From Pannonibacter phragmitetus_B (GTDB lineage Bacteria > Pseudomonadota > Alphaproteobacteria > Rhizobiales > Stappiaceae), in the NCBI RefSeq assembly GCF_050510895.1, contig NZ_JBNINT010000001.1, forward strand, positions 2,728,001 through 2,792,000: a stretch of 64,000 bases of DNA, written 5' to 3'. Both the position numbers and the translations under genes were made by a program. The notes below the pieces were generated by a model. That model made no database searches and was not told where the DNA came from. It saw only the letters and a program-made list of their open reading frames with translations. Of this stretch, positions 1-9,762 are shown in pieces (position 1 is the stretch's first letter; every line of letters begins with the position of its first letter).

Positions 1-569
1 CCTCTGGCCGCGTTGCGCAGCTTGTAGAACTCAATGAACTGCCCGTCGCTGCCAAGCCGGAAGTCGCGCAGGTTCAGCGGAAGGTCGAGATCAAAGCCGG
101 GGTCTTCAGACTCCTCCACAATCAGCACGCCCGTAAGGCCGCGCCCCATCTGCTCCAGCGTGTTGCAGTGGGGGTGATACCAGAATGTGCCGGCATCCGG
201 CGCTGTCAACTCATAGCGGAAGCTCTTGCCCGGCTCGATCGGGTCTTGCGTCAGATAGGGCACGCCGTCCATGGCATTGGCGATGCGCAGGCCGTGCCAA
301 TGCACCACCGACGCCTCCTGAAGCTGGTTCTGCACATCGACAATGAAGGGCTGGCCCTGCTTGAGCCGCAGCACGGGCGGTACGCCCGTCTCTCCGAACC
401 CCATCATGGCGCGGGTGACGATGCCGGGGCGCAATTCATGCTCGCAGGAGCGGATCGGCAGAACGAAATCCGCCGCCTTTGCACGGCCAGCGGCAAGGCC
501 GCCCACCCCGAAGGCCGCAAGGCTTGCGGCTGTTCCGGTCAGGAGTTCGCGGCGGGAGATGGAGAACAT
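1..569 (-). CDS. multicopper oxidase, Tat-exported (3'-truncated by window edge)
   Basis: N-terminal 189 residues of a periplasmic multicopper oxidase, which couples substrate oxidation to O2 reduction. The start carries a twin-arginine signal (SRRELLTG at residues 4-11, then an Ala/Gly-rich hydrophobic stretch to about residue 33). The first cupredoxin domain shows two copper-ligand motifs: HWHG at 90-93 and WYHPH at 130-134. The start codon has an AAGGA ribosome site about 8 bases upstream. The remaining cupredoxin domains, including the type 1 site, lie beyond base 1, so I cannot tell a CueO/CopA-type metal oxidase from a laccase-like or FtsP-like protein. It is transcribed away from the M20 peptidase. 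No break is visible in the part present. Confidence 0.9.
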   Translation of the reverse strand, partial: MFSISRRELLTGTAASLAAFGVGGLAAGRAKAADFVLPIRSCEHELRPGIVTRAMMGFGETGVPPVLRLKQGQPFIVDVQNQLQEASVVHWHGLRIANAMDGVPYLTQDPIEPGKSFRYELTAPDAGTFWYHPHCNTLEQMGRGLTGVLIVEESEDPGFDLDLPLNLRDFRLGSDGQFIEFYKLRNAAR

Positions 570-795
570 GAGTTTTTCCTTCAACTTGTTCCGGCGATCC
601 TATCACCGGTACGGCCAGATGCAATTTGACCTTAAGGAACGGATTGACGCAGGGCGCAGCCATCTGTGCCCTTTGCCCGCAGCACACTTGCCCCGCCGGT
701 CCGATGCCGCCATTGTGGCGCAACCGGAGCAAGGCAACAGCCCTCGCCCCCCGCCTTTTGCCCTCTGATGGCAAATACATCCCAGGAGCTTCTTC

Positions 796-2184
796 ATGAG
801 CCAGATCGACAAGGTTCTCGCCCGCATCGACGCGGATCTCGACAACGCACTTGCGCGCCTCTTTGATCTTATCAAGATCCCGAGCGTCTCGACCGATCCG
901 TCCTACAAGGCGGATTGCCGCAAGGCTGCGGAATGGCTGGCAGCAGAGCTGAATACCATTGGAATTCCCGCCAGCGTGCGCGATACGGCCGGCCATCCGA
1001 TGGTCGTTGGCCACCGCAAGTCCGGCAAGCCTGGCCCGCATGTGCTGTTCTACGGCCATTATGACGTGCAGCCGGTCGATCCGCTGAACCTTTGGGAAAC
1101 GGACCCGTTCGAGCCGCGTATTGTCACCCGTGCCGATGGCTCGAAGATGATCGTCGCGCGCGGTGCTGCCGACGACAAGGGCCAGCTGATGACCTTCGTG
1201 GAAGCAGCCCGTGCCTATATCGCCGAAACCGGTGATCTGCCGGTGGATGTCTCCATCCTGTTTGAAGGCGAGGAAGAATCCGGCTCGCCCTCACTGCATC
1301 CCTTCCTCGAAGCCAATAAGGACGAGCTCTCCTGCGACCTCGCGCTTGTCTGCGACACGGGCATGTGGGACCGGGACACCCCGGCCATCTCGCTGATGCT
1401 GCGGGGCATGGTGGGAGACGAGATCATCGTCAAGGCCGCTGCCCGCGATCTGCACTCGGGAAGCTACGGCGGCTCGGCCCAGAACCCGAACCACATCGTC
1501 GCCAGCATCATTGCGGGCCTCCATGACGAGAACGGCCGCATCACCCTGCCCGGCTTCTATGACGGCGTGCATGACCTCCCGGAGAGCCTCGCGGCCATGT
1601 GGTCGAAGCTCGACTTCTCGGCAGAGGAGTTCCTCGGCGAGATCGGCCTCAAGTATCCGCGCGGCGAAAAGGGCCGCCTGCCGCTGGAGCATATCTGGAC
1701 CCGTCCCACCGCCGAAGTGAACGGCATGTGGGGTGGCTATCAGGGCCCTGGCTCCAAGACGGTGATCCCCGCAGAGGCGCACGCCAAGTTCACCTTCCGC
1801 CTCGTTGGCGATCAGGACCCGGAAAAGGTGCGCGAAGCCTTCCGTGCCTATGTGCGGTCAAAGGTTCCGGCGGACTGCACGGTGGACTTCATCGCCAAGG
1901 ACGGCAGCCCGGCTATTTCGCTCAACCCGGACATGCCGGCCATTGCCAAGGGGCAAGCCGCGCTGAAGGCAGAATGGGGCAAGGAAGCTGCCCTCATCGG
2001 CATGGGCGGCTCGATTCCCATCGTTGGCGATTTCAAGCGCATGCTGGGCATGGACAGCATGCTCATCGGCTTTGGTCTTGATGACGACCAGATCCACTCA
2101 CCCAACGAGAAATACGAGCTGAAGAGCTTCCACAAGGGCATCCGCTCCTGGGCCCGCGTGCTGGAAGAACTGGCCAAGGCCTGA
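796..2184 (+). CDS. M20 family metallopeptidase (carnosinase/dipeptidase-like)
   Basis: 462-residue cytosolic zinc peptidase of the M20 family (ArgE/DapE/CNDP superfamily), probably a dipeptidase or amidohydrolase. Metal-site motifs are in the expected order: FYGHYDVQPVD (His88, Asp90), ARGAADDKGQ (121-130) and LFEGEEESGS (catalytic Glu pair about 159-161). The lid-domain motif DLHSGSYGG and a C-terminal DDDQIHSPNE with the last metal histidine follow. Length suits the CNDP-like subgroup rather than the roughly 380-residue ArgE/DapE. An AGGAG site lies 8 bases before the ATG. The substrate cannot be deduced. It converges on the YoaK-like gene, and no strong terminator is visible in the 60-base gap. 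Confidence 0.9.
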   Translation: MSQIDKVLARIDADLDNALARLFDLIKIPSVSTDPSYKADCRKAAEWLAAELNTIGIPASVRDTAGHPMVVGHRKSGKPGPHVLFYGHYDVQPVDPLNLWETDPFEPRIVTRADGSKMIVARGAADDKGQLMTFVEAARAYIAETGDLPVDVSILFEGEEESGSPSLHPFLEANKDELSCDLALVCDTGMWDRDTPAISLMLRGMVGDEIIVKAAARDLHSGSYGGSAQNPNHIVASIIAGLHDENGRITLPGFYDGVHDLPESLAAMWSKLDFSAEEFLGEIGLKYPRGEKGRLPLEHIWTRPTAEVNGMWGGYQGPGSKTVIPAEAHAKFTFRLVGDQDPEKVREAFRAYVRSKVPADCTVDFIAKDGSPAISLNPDMPAIAKGQAALKAEWGKEAALIGMGGSIPIVGDFKRMLGMDSMLIGFGLDDDQIHSPNEKYELKSFHKGIRSWARVLEELAKA

Positions 2185-2244
2185 TCAGAGCCGTTTTGCC
2201 TGGCCGCTCCGGACATCCCTCCGGCGCGGTCAGGCCCCGGCGCC

Positions 2245-2976
2245 CTAGGCACCGTTCTGACGGCTGCGCTTGCGCACATGAAAGATGGCCCGCGTGGCGA
2301 TAAGGCTGAGCGCGCCGGAGCAAATGAACAAGAGTCCCGCCCCGATCTCACGGTAGACGAGAACACCTGCCACACCTCCGGCGAGGAAGGACAGGATCGT
2401 CGCGCCATGCAGCCGCAGCTTGGCCATGTTGTGGGCTGCGTCCGTCTGCGTATCGCGCCCCCGCGCAATGTCGATCGCGACGCCAATCTCGATGCCAATA
2501 TCCGTCGCCATGCCCGACACATGGGTCGTACGCACCCGCGCATCTGAGATGCGGGTCACCGTGGCATTCTGCAGCCCCATGAGAAAAGCAAGGCCCAGCA
2601 CCAGAACAGTGCTGCGCCATTCCGCCAAAAGCCAGAGATCCGCCGCCGCCAGTACGGCCAGCAGAACGGCCTCGCTGAAGATACTGTAGGCATAGATGCC
2701 GATGTTGCCCCTGCGGCGTCCGGCACTGATCATCAGCGCGGACACGGCGGCACCGGCGGTAAACACCCCGACGATGGTGAGGAAAAACAAGGCCGGCAGC
2801 CAGTTGCCCTCAGCTGCCTTGTCGGAAAAGAGCGACACATTTCCCGTCATGTTCGCCGAGAAGAAGCCGACAGCATAAAAGGCGGCGGCATTCAAAGCGC
2901 CGGAGATGCCTGCAAGGGAGCAGGCCAGCGCCAGATCAATCCGCTCGTTGCGGGCGAGCCCCTCCGCAATCAGCAT
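2245..2976 (-). CDS. YoaK family (DUF1275) membrane protein
   Basis: 243-residue inner-membrane protein with about six hydrophobic segments. The N-terminal part has the YoaK/DUF1275 signature: an AGISGALNAAAFYAVGFF-type first helix followed by SANMTGNVSLF (about residues 40-50). The ending is basic (RKRSRQNG). The family is widespread and has no established biochemical role; a transport function is often guessed but unproven. It stands alone, convergent with the upstream peptidase gene and separated by about 600 bases from malate synthase. Confidence 0.85.
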   Translation of the reverse strand: MLIAEGLARNERIDLALACSLAGISGALNAAAFYAVGFFSANMTGNVSLFSDKAAEGNWLPALFFLTIVGVFTAGAAVSALMISAGRRRGNIGIYAYSIFSEAVLLAVLAAADLWLLAEWRSTVLVLGLAFLMGLQNATVTRISDARVRTTHVSGMATDIGIEIGVAIDIARGRDTQTDAAHNMAKLRLHGATILSFLAGGVAGVLVYREIGAGLLFICSGALSLIATRAIFHVRKRSRQNGA

Positions 2977-3529
2977 GATGAGCGCAACTCTCCTGTCCGC
3001 CTTCTACCTGTTCCTGGCAAGGCTACAGCGGATGCGGCAAAACGCAAAGAACTTGCGAAAGTAATGAAAATAAAATTGGCAGCTTTGCGGACTTAACCGC
3101 AAAGCTGCCTTTTTTCAACAGGTTGGCCGAACCGGTCCAGGCTGCCATTGTATTCCCGGCGTCAAGGTAAGCCTCGGCCAGGAAGGACATGCTGGCATAC
3201 ACAATCCAGACCCTCCGGCTGTAGGCTAGCAACCGGTGACCAGCGCCGGGAGCATTTATGCTCTTCTCGCACTGGTGGCAGAGTGTCGATGGGGCGCGTT
3301 ATGCGTTCTGTACTGATTAGAAAGTATGCTTGTCTTTTCGCGCTTTCAAGCCGAATGAGAAGCATCCGCGAGACTTGTCTATATGAGTCCCACCAAAGTC
3401 TTACGATGTTCAGTGAAATTACTGAAAGGCGCCCCAAAACGGCACAACCGTTATGCACCCTCACGGTTTGAGCGGTCAAATATCGAGAATCAAGCGGATT
3501 TTCACCACTCAACAGTTCTCGCCGGAATG
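2977..3529. other. intergenic region without a recognised gene
   Basis: About 550 bases between the YoaK-like start and the malate synthase terminator. Apart from the perfect hairpin at 3078-3109 I see no convincing coding sequence. Short open frames on both strands lack ribosome sites and family resemblance. A small RNA ending at the hairpin is possible but unproven. Confidence 0.5.
3078..3115 (+). terminator. strong intrinsic terminator, orphan
   Basis: Perfect 13-base-pair stem (GGCAGCTTTGCGG / CCGCAAAGCTGCC) with a six-base loop ACTTAA, followed by TTTTTT. In the + direction this is a textbook intrinsic terminator, yet no + strand gene precedes it closely. In the - direction the stem is followed by an AT-rich ATTTTATTTT stretch, so it may work both ways. 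Confidence 0.8.
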
Positions 3530-3560
3530 AAAAAGGCGCCGGCAACCGGTGCCAGCGCCT
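3530..3560 (-). terminator. terminator of malate synthase G
   Basis: Read on the - strand: AGGCGC, an interrupted inner pair GGC/GCC, then GCGCCT followed by TTTT. It begins about 25 bases after the glcB stop codon. Confidence 0.75.
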
Positions 3561-3584
3561 CGTTCTTTTCACCTGCAGACAGCG

Positions 3585-5747
3585 TCAGCCGCGCTGGCGC
3601 GCCTTGGCCTCCCGGCGGCGGGCATGCAGGACTGGTTCGGTGTAGCCATTGGGTTGTTCAACGCCCTTGAACACCAGATCGCAGGCCGCCTGGAAAGCTA
3701 CGGAAGCGTCGAAATCTGCGGCCATCGGCTGATAGGCCGGGTCGCCGGCGTTCTGCCGGTCCACCACGGCAGCCATACGCTTCATGGTCTCCATCACCTG
3801 TTCGCGTGAGCAGACACCATGACGCAGCCAGTTGGCGATGTGCTGCGAGGAGATACGCAGCGTGGCACGGTCCTCCATCAGCCCGACGTTGTGAATGTCC
3901 GGCACCTTGGAACAGCCGATACCCTGATCCACCCAGCGCACCACATAGCCAAGGATGCCCTGTGCGTTGTTGTCGAGTTCTGCCTGGATGTCTTCGCCGC
4001 TCCAGTTCGGCCGGGTGGCCACAGGAATGGAGAGAATGTCTTCCAGCCTTGCCTTCGGGCGGCTCTTCAGCTCCTGCTGGCGGGCGGCAACGCTAACCTT
4101 GTGGTAATGCAGCGCATGCAGCGCCGCTGCCGTGGGCGACGGCACCCAGGCCGTGTTGGCACCGGCCATCGGGTGACCGATCTTCTGCTCAATCATCGCC
4201 TTCATCAGGTCCGGCATGGCCCACATGCCTTTGCCGATCTGCGCATGGCCCGGAAGGCCGCAGGCAAGACCCACATCAACGTTGTTGGCTTCATAGGCCG
4301 AGATCCATGCGGCAGCCTTCATGTCACCCTTGCGGATCATCGGCCCGGCCTCCATGGAGGTGTGCATCTCGTCGCCGGTGCGGTCAAGGAAGCCGGTGTT
4401 GATGAAGAATACCCGGTCCTTCGCAGCGCGGATGCACTCCTTCAGGTTCACGGTGGTGCGGCGCTCTTCATCCATGATGCCCATCTTCAGCGTGTTGCGG
4501 GCCATGCCCAGCACGTCCTCAATGCGCGCGAACAGCGTATCGGCAAAGGCCACCTCTTCCGGCCCGTGCATCTTCGGCTTGACGATGTAGACCGAGCCCG
4601 CGCGGCTGTTGGCGCGCCGGCCCTTCTGCCCAATGTCATGCAGCGCAATGGCTGCCGTCACCATGCCGTCCAGAATGCCTTCCGGCACCTCGTTGCCATC
4701 CGAATCCAGTACCGCATCAATGGTCATCAGGTGCCCGACATTGCGCACTAGCATCAGCGAACGGCCATGCAGCGTAAAGCTCTCGCCCTGCGGCGAGAGG
4801 TAGGTCCGGTCGCCATTGAGGCGGCGGGTCATCTGGCGCCCGCCCTTCTCGAACGTGTCTTCCAGATCACCCTTCATCAGGCCCAGCCAATTGGCATAGA
4901 CCGTCACCTTGTCTTCTGCATCAACCGCAGCGACGGAATCCTCGCAGTCCATGATGGTGGACAGCGCCGCCTCAACCACCACATCCGCAATGCCTGCCTT
5001 GTCGGTGGCGCCGATCCGGTGGGTGCGGTCCCGCACGATTTCCAGATGCAGGCCGTTGCGGCGCAGCAGCACCTTCTCCGGATCCTCAGCCCCGCCCGTG
5101 TAACCGGCGAACTGATCCGGCGCGGCAAGCCCGGTCTTGCCGGACATGAGCGACAAGACCAGCGCCCCGTCTTCAACGGCAAGGCCGGTCACCTGCGACC
5201 AGGAGCCCACGGCGAGAGGCGCCGCTTCATCCAGCACCTTGCGGGCATAGGCGATCACCTCAGCCCCGCGTGCTGCGTCATAGCCCCCGCCTGCGGGCGG
5301 CGTGCCCATGGCATCTGTGCCGTAGAGCGCATCGTAGAGCGAACCCCAGCGGGCGTTGGCCGCATTCAGCGCATAGCGCGCATTCATGACCGGCACCACG
5401 AGCTGCGGCCCGGCAACCTCACCGATTTCCGGATCGACGTTCTGCGTGCCAACCGCAAAATCCGCGCCTTCCGGCACCAGATAGCCAAGCTCCGTCAGAA
5501 ATGCCTTGTAGGCTCCCATGTCTGGCATGCCTGGATTGGCCTGGTGCCAAGCGTCAATGGCGGCCTGCAGAGCGTCACGCTTTTCAAGAAGAGCCCGGTT
5601 CACCGGTGCCAGATCGGCCAAGATCTTCGCAAAGCCGCTCCAGAACGCCTGCGGGCTCACCCCCGTTCCCGGCAGGGCCTGCTCATTGACGAAGTCATGC
5701 AGCACACGTGCAATCTTCAGGCCTTCGATTTCAATCCGTTCCGTCAT
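3585..5747 (-). CDS. glcB: malate synthase G
   Basis: Condenses glyoxylate with acetyl-CoA to malate, the second step of the glyoxylate shunt and of glycolate use. The 720-residue size matches the G isoform (about 723 in E. coli) rather than the shorter A isoform. Recognisable blocks include LSTIMDCEDSVAAVDAEDK, NSRAGSVYIVKPKMHGPEEV with the active-site Arg, and LKMGIMDEERRTTVNL. I start at MTERIEIEGLK, preceded by GGGGAG. An in-frame ATG 14 codons upstream has no ribosome site. Isocitrate lyase is not in this window, and the gene stands alone with its own terminator. Confidence 0.97.
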   Translation of the reverse strand: MTERIEIEGLKIARVLHDFVNEQALPGTGVSPQAFWSGFAKILADLAPVNRALLEKRDALQAAIDAWHQANPGMPDMGAYKAFLTELGYLVPEGADFAVGTQNVDPEIGEVAGPQLVVPVMNARYALNAANARWGSLYDALYGTDAMGTPPAGGGYDAARGAEVIAYARKVLDEAAPLAVGSWSQVTGLAVEDGALVLSLMSGKTGLAAPDQFAGYTGGAEDPEKVLLRRNGLHLEIVRDRTHRIGATDKAGIADVVVEAALSTIMDCEDSVAAVDAEDKVTVYANWLGLMKGDLEDTFEKGGRQMTRRLNGDRTYLSPQGESFTLHGRSLMLVRNVGHLMTIDAVLDSDGNEVPEGILDGMVTAAIALHDIGQKGRRANSRAGSVYIVKPKMHGPEEVAFADTLFARIEDVLGMARNTLKMGIMDEERRTTVNLKECIRAAKDRVFFINTGFLDRTGDEMHTSMEAGPMIRKGDMKAAAWISAYEANNVDVGLACGLPGHAQIGKGMWAMPDLMKAMIEQKIGHPMAGANTAWVPSPTAAALHALHYHKVSVAARQQELKSRPKARLEDILSIPVATRPNWSGEDIQAELDNNAQGILGYVVRWVDQGIGCSKVPDIHNVGLMEDRATLRISSQHIANWLRHGVCSREQVMETMKRMAAVVDRQNAGDPAYQPMAADFDASVAFQAACDLVFKGVEQPNGYTEPVLHARRREAKARQRG

Positions 5748-6100
5748 ATCCAGCTCCCCGCCAAAACTCTTTGGCAAAACCCTGTGCAAACACCTGTCGC
5801 GGGGTATTCCTCCGCATCATGCCAGCACTCTCTCCGCGCACCGCTCTTGCGTCAATCCAATGAAATCCCACAGAACCTTTTCCCTGAGGGAATAAATCAC
5901 TTTGCCCGGCGCCCGTTGGGAAGGCTGGAAGCCCTTGAGGCAAACACAAGGCCGAAAGGAATTTTCAGGCAGGTGCCGCTTGCCAGCGGCGGATCAGCCG
6001 TGCAACTTCTTTGGGCACACCGCACAACGTCCAATTTTCCAGCCAGACGCGCCAGCAGGCGCCGGAACCTCCCTTCGGAGGCGACCGTCATGGAGCAATC
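5748..6100. other. divergent intergenic region glcB / DMT permease
   Basis: About 350 bases between two divergent starts, so it must hold both promoters. No clear operator, riboswitch or small gene was recognised. An in-frame upstream extension of the permease gene to 6011 is possible but reads as non-coding, hydrophilic sequence. Confidence 0.4.
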
Positions 6101-7042
6101 ATGATCCAGCCGCTTTCACGCTTCCTGCGGAGCGCCTACGACCGTCCTGTTCTCATGCTTATGCTGGCGACGCTGGCCTGGGGCGGTAATTCGGTGGCGG
6201 GCAAGATGGCGATTGGCGAAGTATCGCCCATGGTCATCGTGTTCCTGCGGTGGGCGATCGTGGGAAGCATCGTGGTCCTGACCATGCGCAAGGGCATTGC
6301 GCAACACTGGCCGCAGATGCGCCCCTATTTCCCGCATCTGACGCTCATGTCCCTTTTCGGCTTTGTCGGCTTCAACATGCTTTTCTACATTGCCGCCCAT
6401 TCCACTTCTGCCGTCAACCTCGGCATCATTCAGGGGGCCATGCCTGCGCTTGTGCTCATCGGAGCGATGATTGCTTTCGGCACACGGGTGGTGGCGCTGC
6501 AGGTGGCTGGCATCTTTGTCACCATGACGGGCGTCGCACTGGTGGCCGCCAAGGGCGATCTGAGCAATCTGGCGGCTCTGGAGATCAACGTGGGCGACGG
6601 CATCATGCTGATCGCCTGCGTCTTTTACGCGGGCTACACCCTCGCCCTGCGCAACCGCCCCCTGGTGCCAGGCGCCATATTCTTCGGCGTCATGGCGCTC
6701 ATTTCTGCCGCAGCGTCCATTCCGCCAGTAATCTATGAGGTGATGTCCGGCAATGCCCTGTGGCCGACGCCAAAGGGCTGGCTGATCGTGCTGTTCATTG
6801 CCATTTTTCCATCCTTCCTGTCGCAGATCTTCTTCATGCGCGGCGTAGAGCTGATCGGCCCGGCGCGGGCCGGCATCTTCATCAATCTGGTGCCCATCTT
6901 CGGGGCCATTCTCGCCGTCATGATCCTGAGCGAGCCTTTCCACCTCTACCATGCCCTTGCGCTGGGTCTGGTGTTCACCGGCATCTGGCTGTCCGAGCGG
7001 CGAAGGGCACAGGAGGCCTCCTCTGCGTCAGGAGAGGGATAA
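6101..7042 (+). CDS. EamA/DMT superfamily permease
   Basis: 313-residue integral membrane protein of the drug/metabolite transporter superfamily, with about ten hydrophobic helices in two EamA repeats. The first repeat opens with LMLATLAWGGNSVAGKMAIGE and the second ends with GPARAGIFINLVPIFGAILAV and a GIWLSERRR tail, all typical of the family. The ATG at 6101 is chosen because GGAG lies just upstream and the first helix begins directly afterwards. The substrate is not predictable; relatives export amino acids, nucleosides or drugs. It is followed after 80 bases by the antiporter on the same strand. Confidence 0.9.
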   Translation: MIQPLSRFLRSAYDRPVLMLMLATLAWGGNSVAGKMAIGEVSPMVIVFLRWAIVGSIVVLTMRKGIAQHWPQMRPYFPHLTLMSLFGFVGFNMLFYIAAHSTSAVNLGIIQGAMPALVLIGAMIAFGTRVVALQVAGIFVTMTGVALVAAKGDLSNLAALEINVGDGIMLIACVFYAGYTLALRNRPLVPGAIFFGVMALISAAASIPPVIYEVMSGNALWPTPKGWLIVLFIAIFPSFLSQIFFMRGVELIGPARAGIFINLVPIFGAILAVMILSEPFHLYHALALGLVFTGIWLSERRRAQEASSASGEG

Positions 7043-7122
7043 GCACATAAAAAACTGCGTTTAATGCAGTCAGGCAGAGAATTTTAACCACATTTTGCCA
7101 CATCGCCAGCCAAGATAGGCAC

Positions 7123-9633
7123 ATGCACACTCCTGTCGTCGTCGCGGCCTTCGCCAGCCTCCTTGTTGTCATTGCTCTGCTGCAGCCCTTGGCGCGGCGG
7201 CTTGATCTTGCGCCCAGCGTCCTCATTGCGGCGGTAGGTGCCATGATCGGCGTTTTGGCGGCCTATCTGCTCTACACACCGCGGACCGACACCTTCAATG
7301 CGCTGGCCTACGTCTTCGTCGATCCGCCGATCGACTCCGAGACAGTGCTCTACATCTTCCTGCCGCTGCTGCTCTTCCAGACGACGTTGACGCTGGACGT
7401 GCGGCGGATCCTGGAAGACTGGGTTCCGATCCTCCTGCTGGCGGTTATCGCCGTGCTGGTGGCGACCGCGATTATCGGCTTTGCATTGTTCCCGCTGGCG
7501 GGCGTTTCCCTGGTGGCCTGCCTGCTGCTGGGCGCCATCGTTGCCACCACCGATCCAGTGGCCGTTGTCTCCATCTTCCGAGACATTGGCGCTCCGGGGC
7601 GCCTCGGACGCCTTGTTGAAGGCGAAAGCCTGTTGAATGACGCCGCAGCCATCGTGCTCTTCGTCATCCTGCTGGGCATGCTGACCGGTTCGCAAACCCC
7701 TGAACCGATGGCTGCCATCGCCACCTTCTTCCGCTCCTTCGTCGGCGGCATCCTTCTGGGCCTCGTTGTCGGGCGCGGGGCGGTGGCCTTCCTGCCGATG
7801 ATGCGGGAGAACAAGCTGGCGCAGGTCACCTTTTCCGTCGCCTTGCCCTATCTCGTCTACGTGGTCAGCGAGCAGCTCGCAGATGTTTCGGCAGTGGTCG
7901 CCGTGGTCGCCAGCGGCATCGTCTTCAACCTTTACGGCCCGGCCCGCATCACACCGGATGCCTGGTCCTATCTGCATGATGTTTGGGAGCAGATTGCATT
8001 CTGGGCGAGCTCTCTCATCTTCGTGCTCGCCTCGATCCTGATCCCCGAGCTACTGACAGGCTTCCGGATGCTGGACGCCCTGCTGCTGGTCGTCCTCATC
8101 GTTGCCGCCCTTGCCGCACGTGCGGTCGTGATATTCGGGATCATGCCTCTGCTGGAGGTGATGAAGCTCAGCGAACCGGTCAATACACGCTACAAGACCG
8201 TCATCCTCTGGGGTGGCATGCGCGGCGCGGTGACGCTGATCCTGGCGCTGTCAATCACGGAGCACCGGACCCTGCCGGATGATGTGCAACGCTTCGTGGC
8301 AGTGCTGGCGACCAGCTTCGTGCTCTTCACCTTGCTGATCTATGGCACCACACTGAAGCCGCTCATCAAGCTTCTGAAGCTCAATACCCTGTCACCGCTG
8401 GATCAGGCTCTTCGGCACCAGTTCCAGGCTCTTGCCCTGTCGGACGTGCGGGATGAGGTGGATGAGGCCGCGCACACCTATTCCATTTCAGATGCCATCG
8501 CCCGCAAGGTCAGCGATGATTATGCGGCGAGATCGGCAGAGGCGGCAGAAATCAACGCCTTTGCAGAAGACATCATGGACCGCGAGCGCGTGCTTCTGGG
8601 CCTCATCGCCCTTGCCGACCGGGAAAGGGTGCTCGTTCTCAAACACTTCCGCGAAGGCACGGTCTCCAATCGTACCATCACAACCCATCTGGCCATTGTC
8701 GGCCGCATCGCCGATCAGGCTCGCCTCAAGGGGCGAACCGGCTACAATCGCTCTGCCCGGAGGATCGTTTCCTTCGGCAAGCTGTTCCGCCTTGCCCAAT
8801 GGACACAGCGCTGGCTGAAAATCGACCTGCCACTGCGCATCCTTGTGGCCGACCGTTTCGAACGGCTGTTGCTGACCCGCATCGTCCTGAATGAGCTGAT
8901 CGAGTTCAACAGCAACCGCATCAAGCCGCTGCTGGGCGACCGCGTTGCCTCGATCCTGCATGAAACACTCGACATCCGCCGCGAGGACATCGTCCAGGGG
9001 CTGGATGCCATGCGCCTGCAATATCCCGATTACGCCGACGCACTGGAGCTGGACTTCCTGCGCCGCACCGGCCAGCGTTTCGAGGAGGCAGCCTATTCCG
9101 ACGCCTATACCCAGACGCTGATTGGTACCGAGCTTTACAACGACCTGAAGCACGAACTGGCCCAGCGCCGCACCACGGGCGGCAGCCGTCCGCGTCTGGA
9201 CCTTGGCTTGAAGACTCGTGATCTCGTTGCCCAGAATCCCTTCTTCTCCGGGCTGAAGGATGCTGAGCGCGAGGAGATCGTCCGGCTTATGCGTCCGCGC
9301 TTTGCAACGCCCGGCGAGTACATCATCCGCAAGGGTGAGAAGGGCGATGCGGCCTATTTCATCTCATCGGGAGCGGCAGAGGTGCGCACCGCCTTTGGCA
9401 CGCACGCGGTCGGACGCGGCGACGTGGTGGGCGAAATCGCTCTTCTGACTGGCCAGCCGCGCAGTGCCGATGTGGTGGCGCTTGGCTACTGCAATCTTCT
9501 TGTGCTCTCGGCAGCAGACTTCCGCGCGTTGATGAAACGTTCGGCGGATCTGCGCGCCCACGTGGAGCATCTGGCTCAGGTACGCCTCGGCATGAACCAG
9601 GCAGATGCGGCAGCGCTTGCCACGCCGGAATAG
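7123..9633 (+). CDS. CPA1 family cation/proton antiporter with C-terminal cyclic-nucleotide-binding domain
   Basis: 836 residues. Residues 1-420 form a 12-13 helix CPA1 (NhaP/SOS1-type) antiporter with the ion-site motifs GAIVATTDPVAVVSIF and LVEGESLLNDAAAIVLF, plus LWGGMRGAVTLILAL. A long helical cytosolic region follows (about 430-690). Residues about 705-825 are a cNMP-binding domain of the CRP/CNB type (NPFFSGL, GEYIIRKGEKGDAAYFISSG, GRGDVVGEIALLTGQPRSADV). This is the architecture of plant SOS1, with transport likely gated by a bound nucleotide. It probably exchanges Na+ or K+ for H+ in pH or salt homeostasis. An adenylate cyclase lies at 45.6 kb in the same window, but no direct link is shown. 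Confidence 0.92.
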   Translation: MHTPVVVAAFASLLVVIALLQPLARRLDLAPSVLIAAVGAMIGVLAAYLLYTPRTDTFNALAYVFVDPPIDSETVLYIFLPLLLFQTTLTLDVRRILEDWVPILLLAVIAVLVATAIIGFALFPLAGVSLVACLLLGAIVATTDPVAVVSIFRDIGAPGRLGRLVEGESLLNDAAAIVLFVILLGMLTGSQTPEPMAAIATFFRSFVGGILLGLVVGRGAVAFLPMMRENKLAQVTFSVALPYLVYVVSEQLADVSAVVAVVASGIVFNLYGPARITPDAWSYLHDVWEQIAFWASSLIFVLASILIPELLTGFRMLDALLLVVLIVAALAARAVVIFGIMPLLEVMKLSEPVNTRYKTVILWGGMRGAVTLILALSITEHRTLPDDVQRFVAVLATSFVLFTLLIYGTTLKPLIKLLKLNTLSPLDQALRHQFQALALSDVRDEVDEAAHTYSISDAIARKVSDDYAARSAEAAEINAFAEDIMDRERVLLGLIALADRERVLVLKHFREGTVSNRTITTHLAIVGRIADQARLKGRTGYNRSARRIVSFGKLFRLAQWTQRWLKIDLPLRILVADRFERLLLTRIVLNELIEFNSNRIKPLLGDRVASILHETLDIRREDIVQGLDAMRLQYPDYADALELDFLRRTGQRFEEAAYSDAYTQTLIGTELYNDLKHELAQRRTTGGSRPRLDLGLKTRDLVAQNPFFSGLKDAEREEIVRLMRPRFATPGEYIIRKGEKGDAAYFISSGAAEVRTAFGTHAVGRGDVVGEIALLTGQPRSADVVALGYCNLLVLSAADFRALMKRSADLRAHVEHLAQVRLGMNQADAAALATPE

Positions 9634-9762
9634 CTTTCCCTCGTTGCTGAACACTTTTGGCCCGTTCCGGTCTTGCCGGAGGGCTGGCCTGCGGGCTAGC
9701 TTGCTGCCGAAGTTGTCAGACAACATGGCCGCACAGGCTTGCGGCCCTAAGGGAGATGTTTC

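Noticed and set aside
3162..3572. Open frame of 136 codons on - upstream of the orphan terminator
   Set aside because: No ribosome site or recognisable composition, and it overlaps the malate synthase terminator.
4767..6104. Open frame of about 445 codons on + opposite malate synthase G
   Set aside because: Antisense shadow in GC-rich coding DNA; no family resemblance, while the opposite strand is a textbook enzyme.
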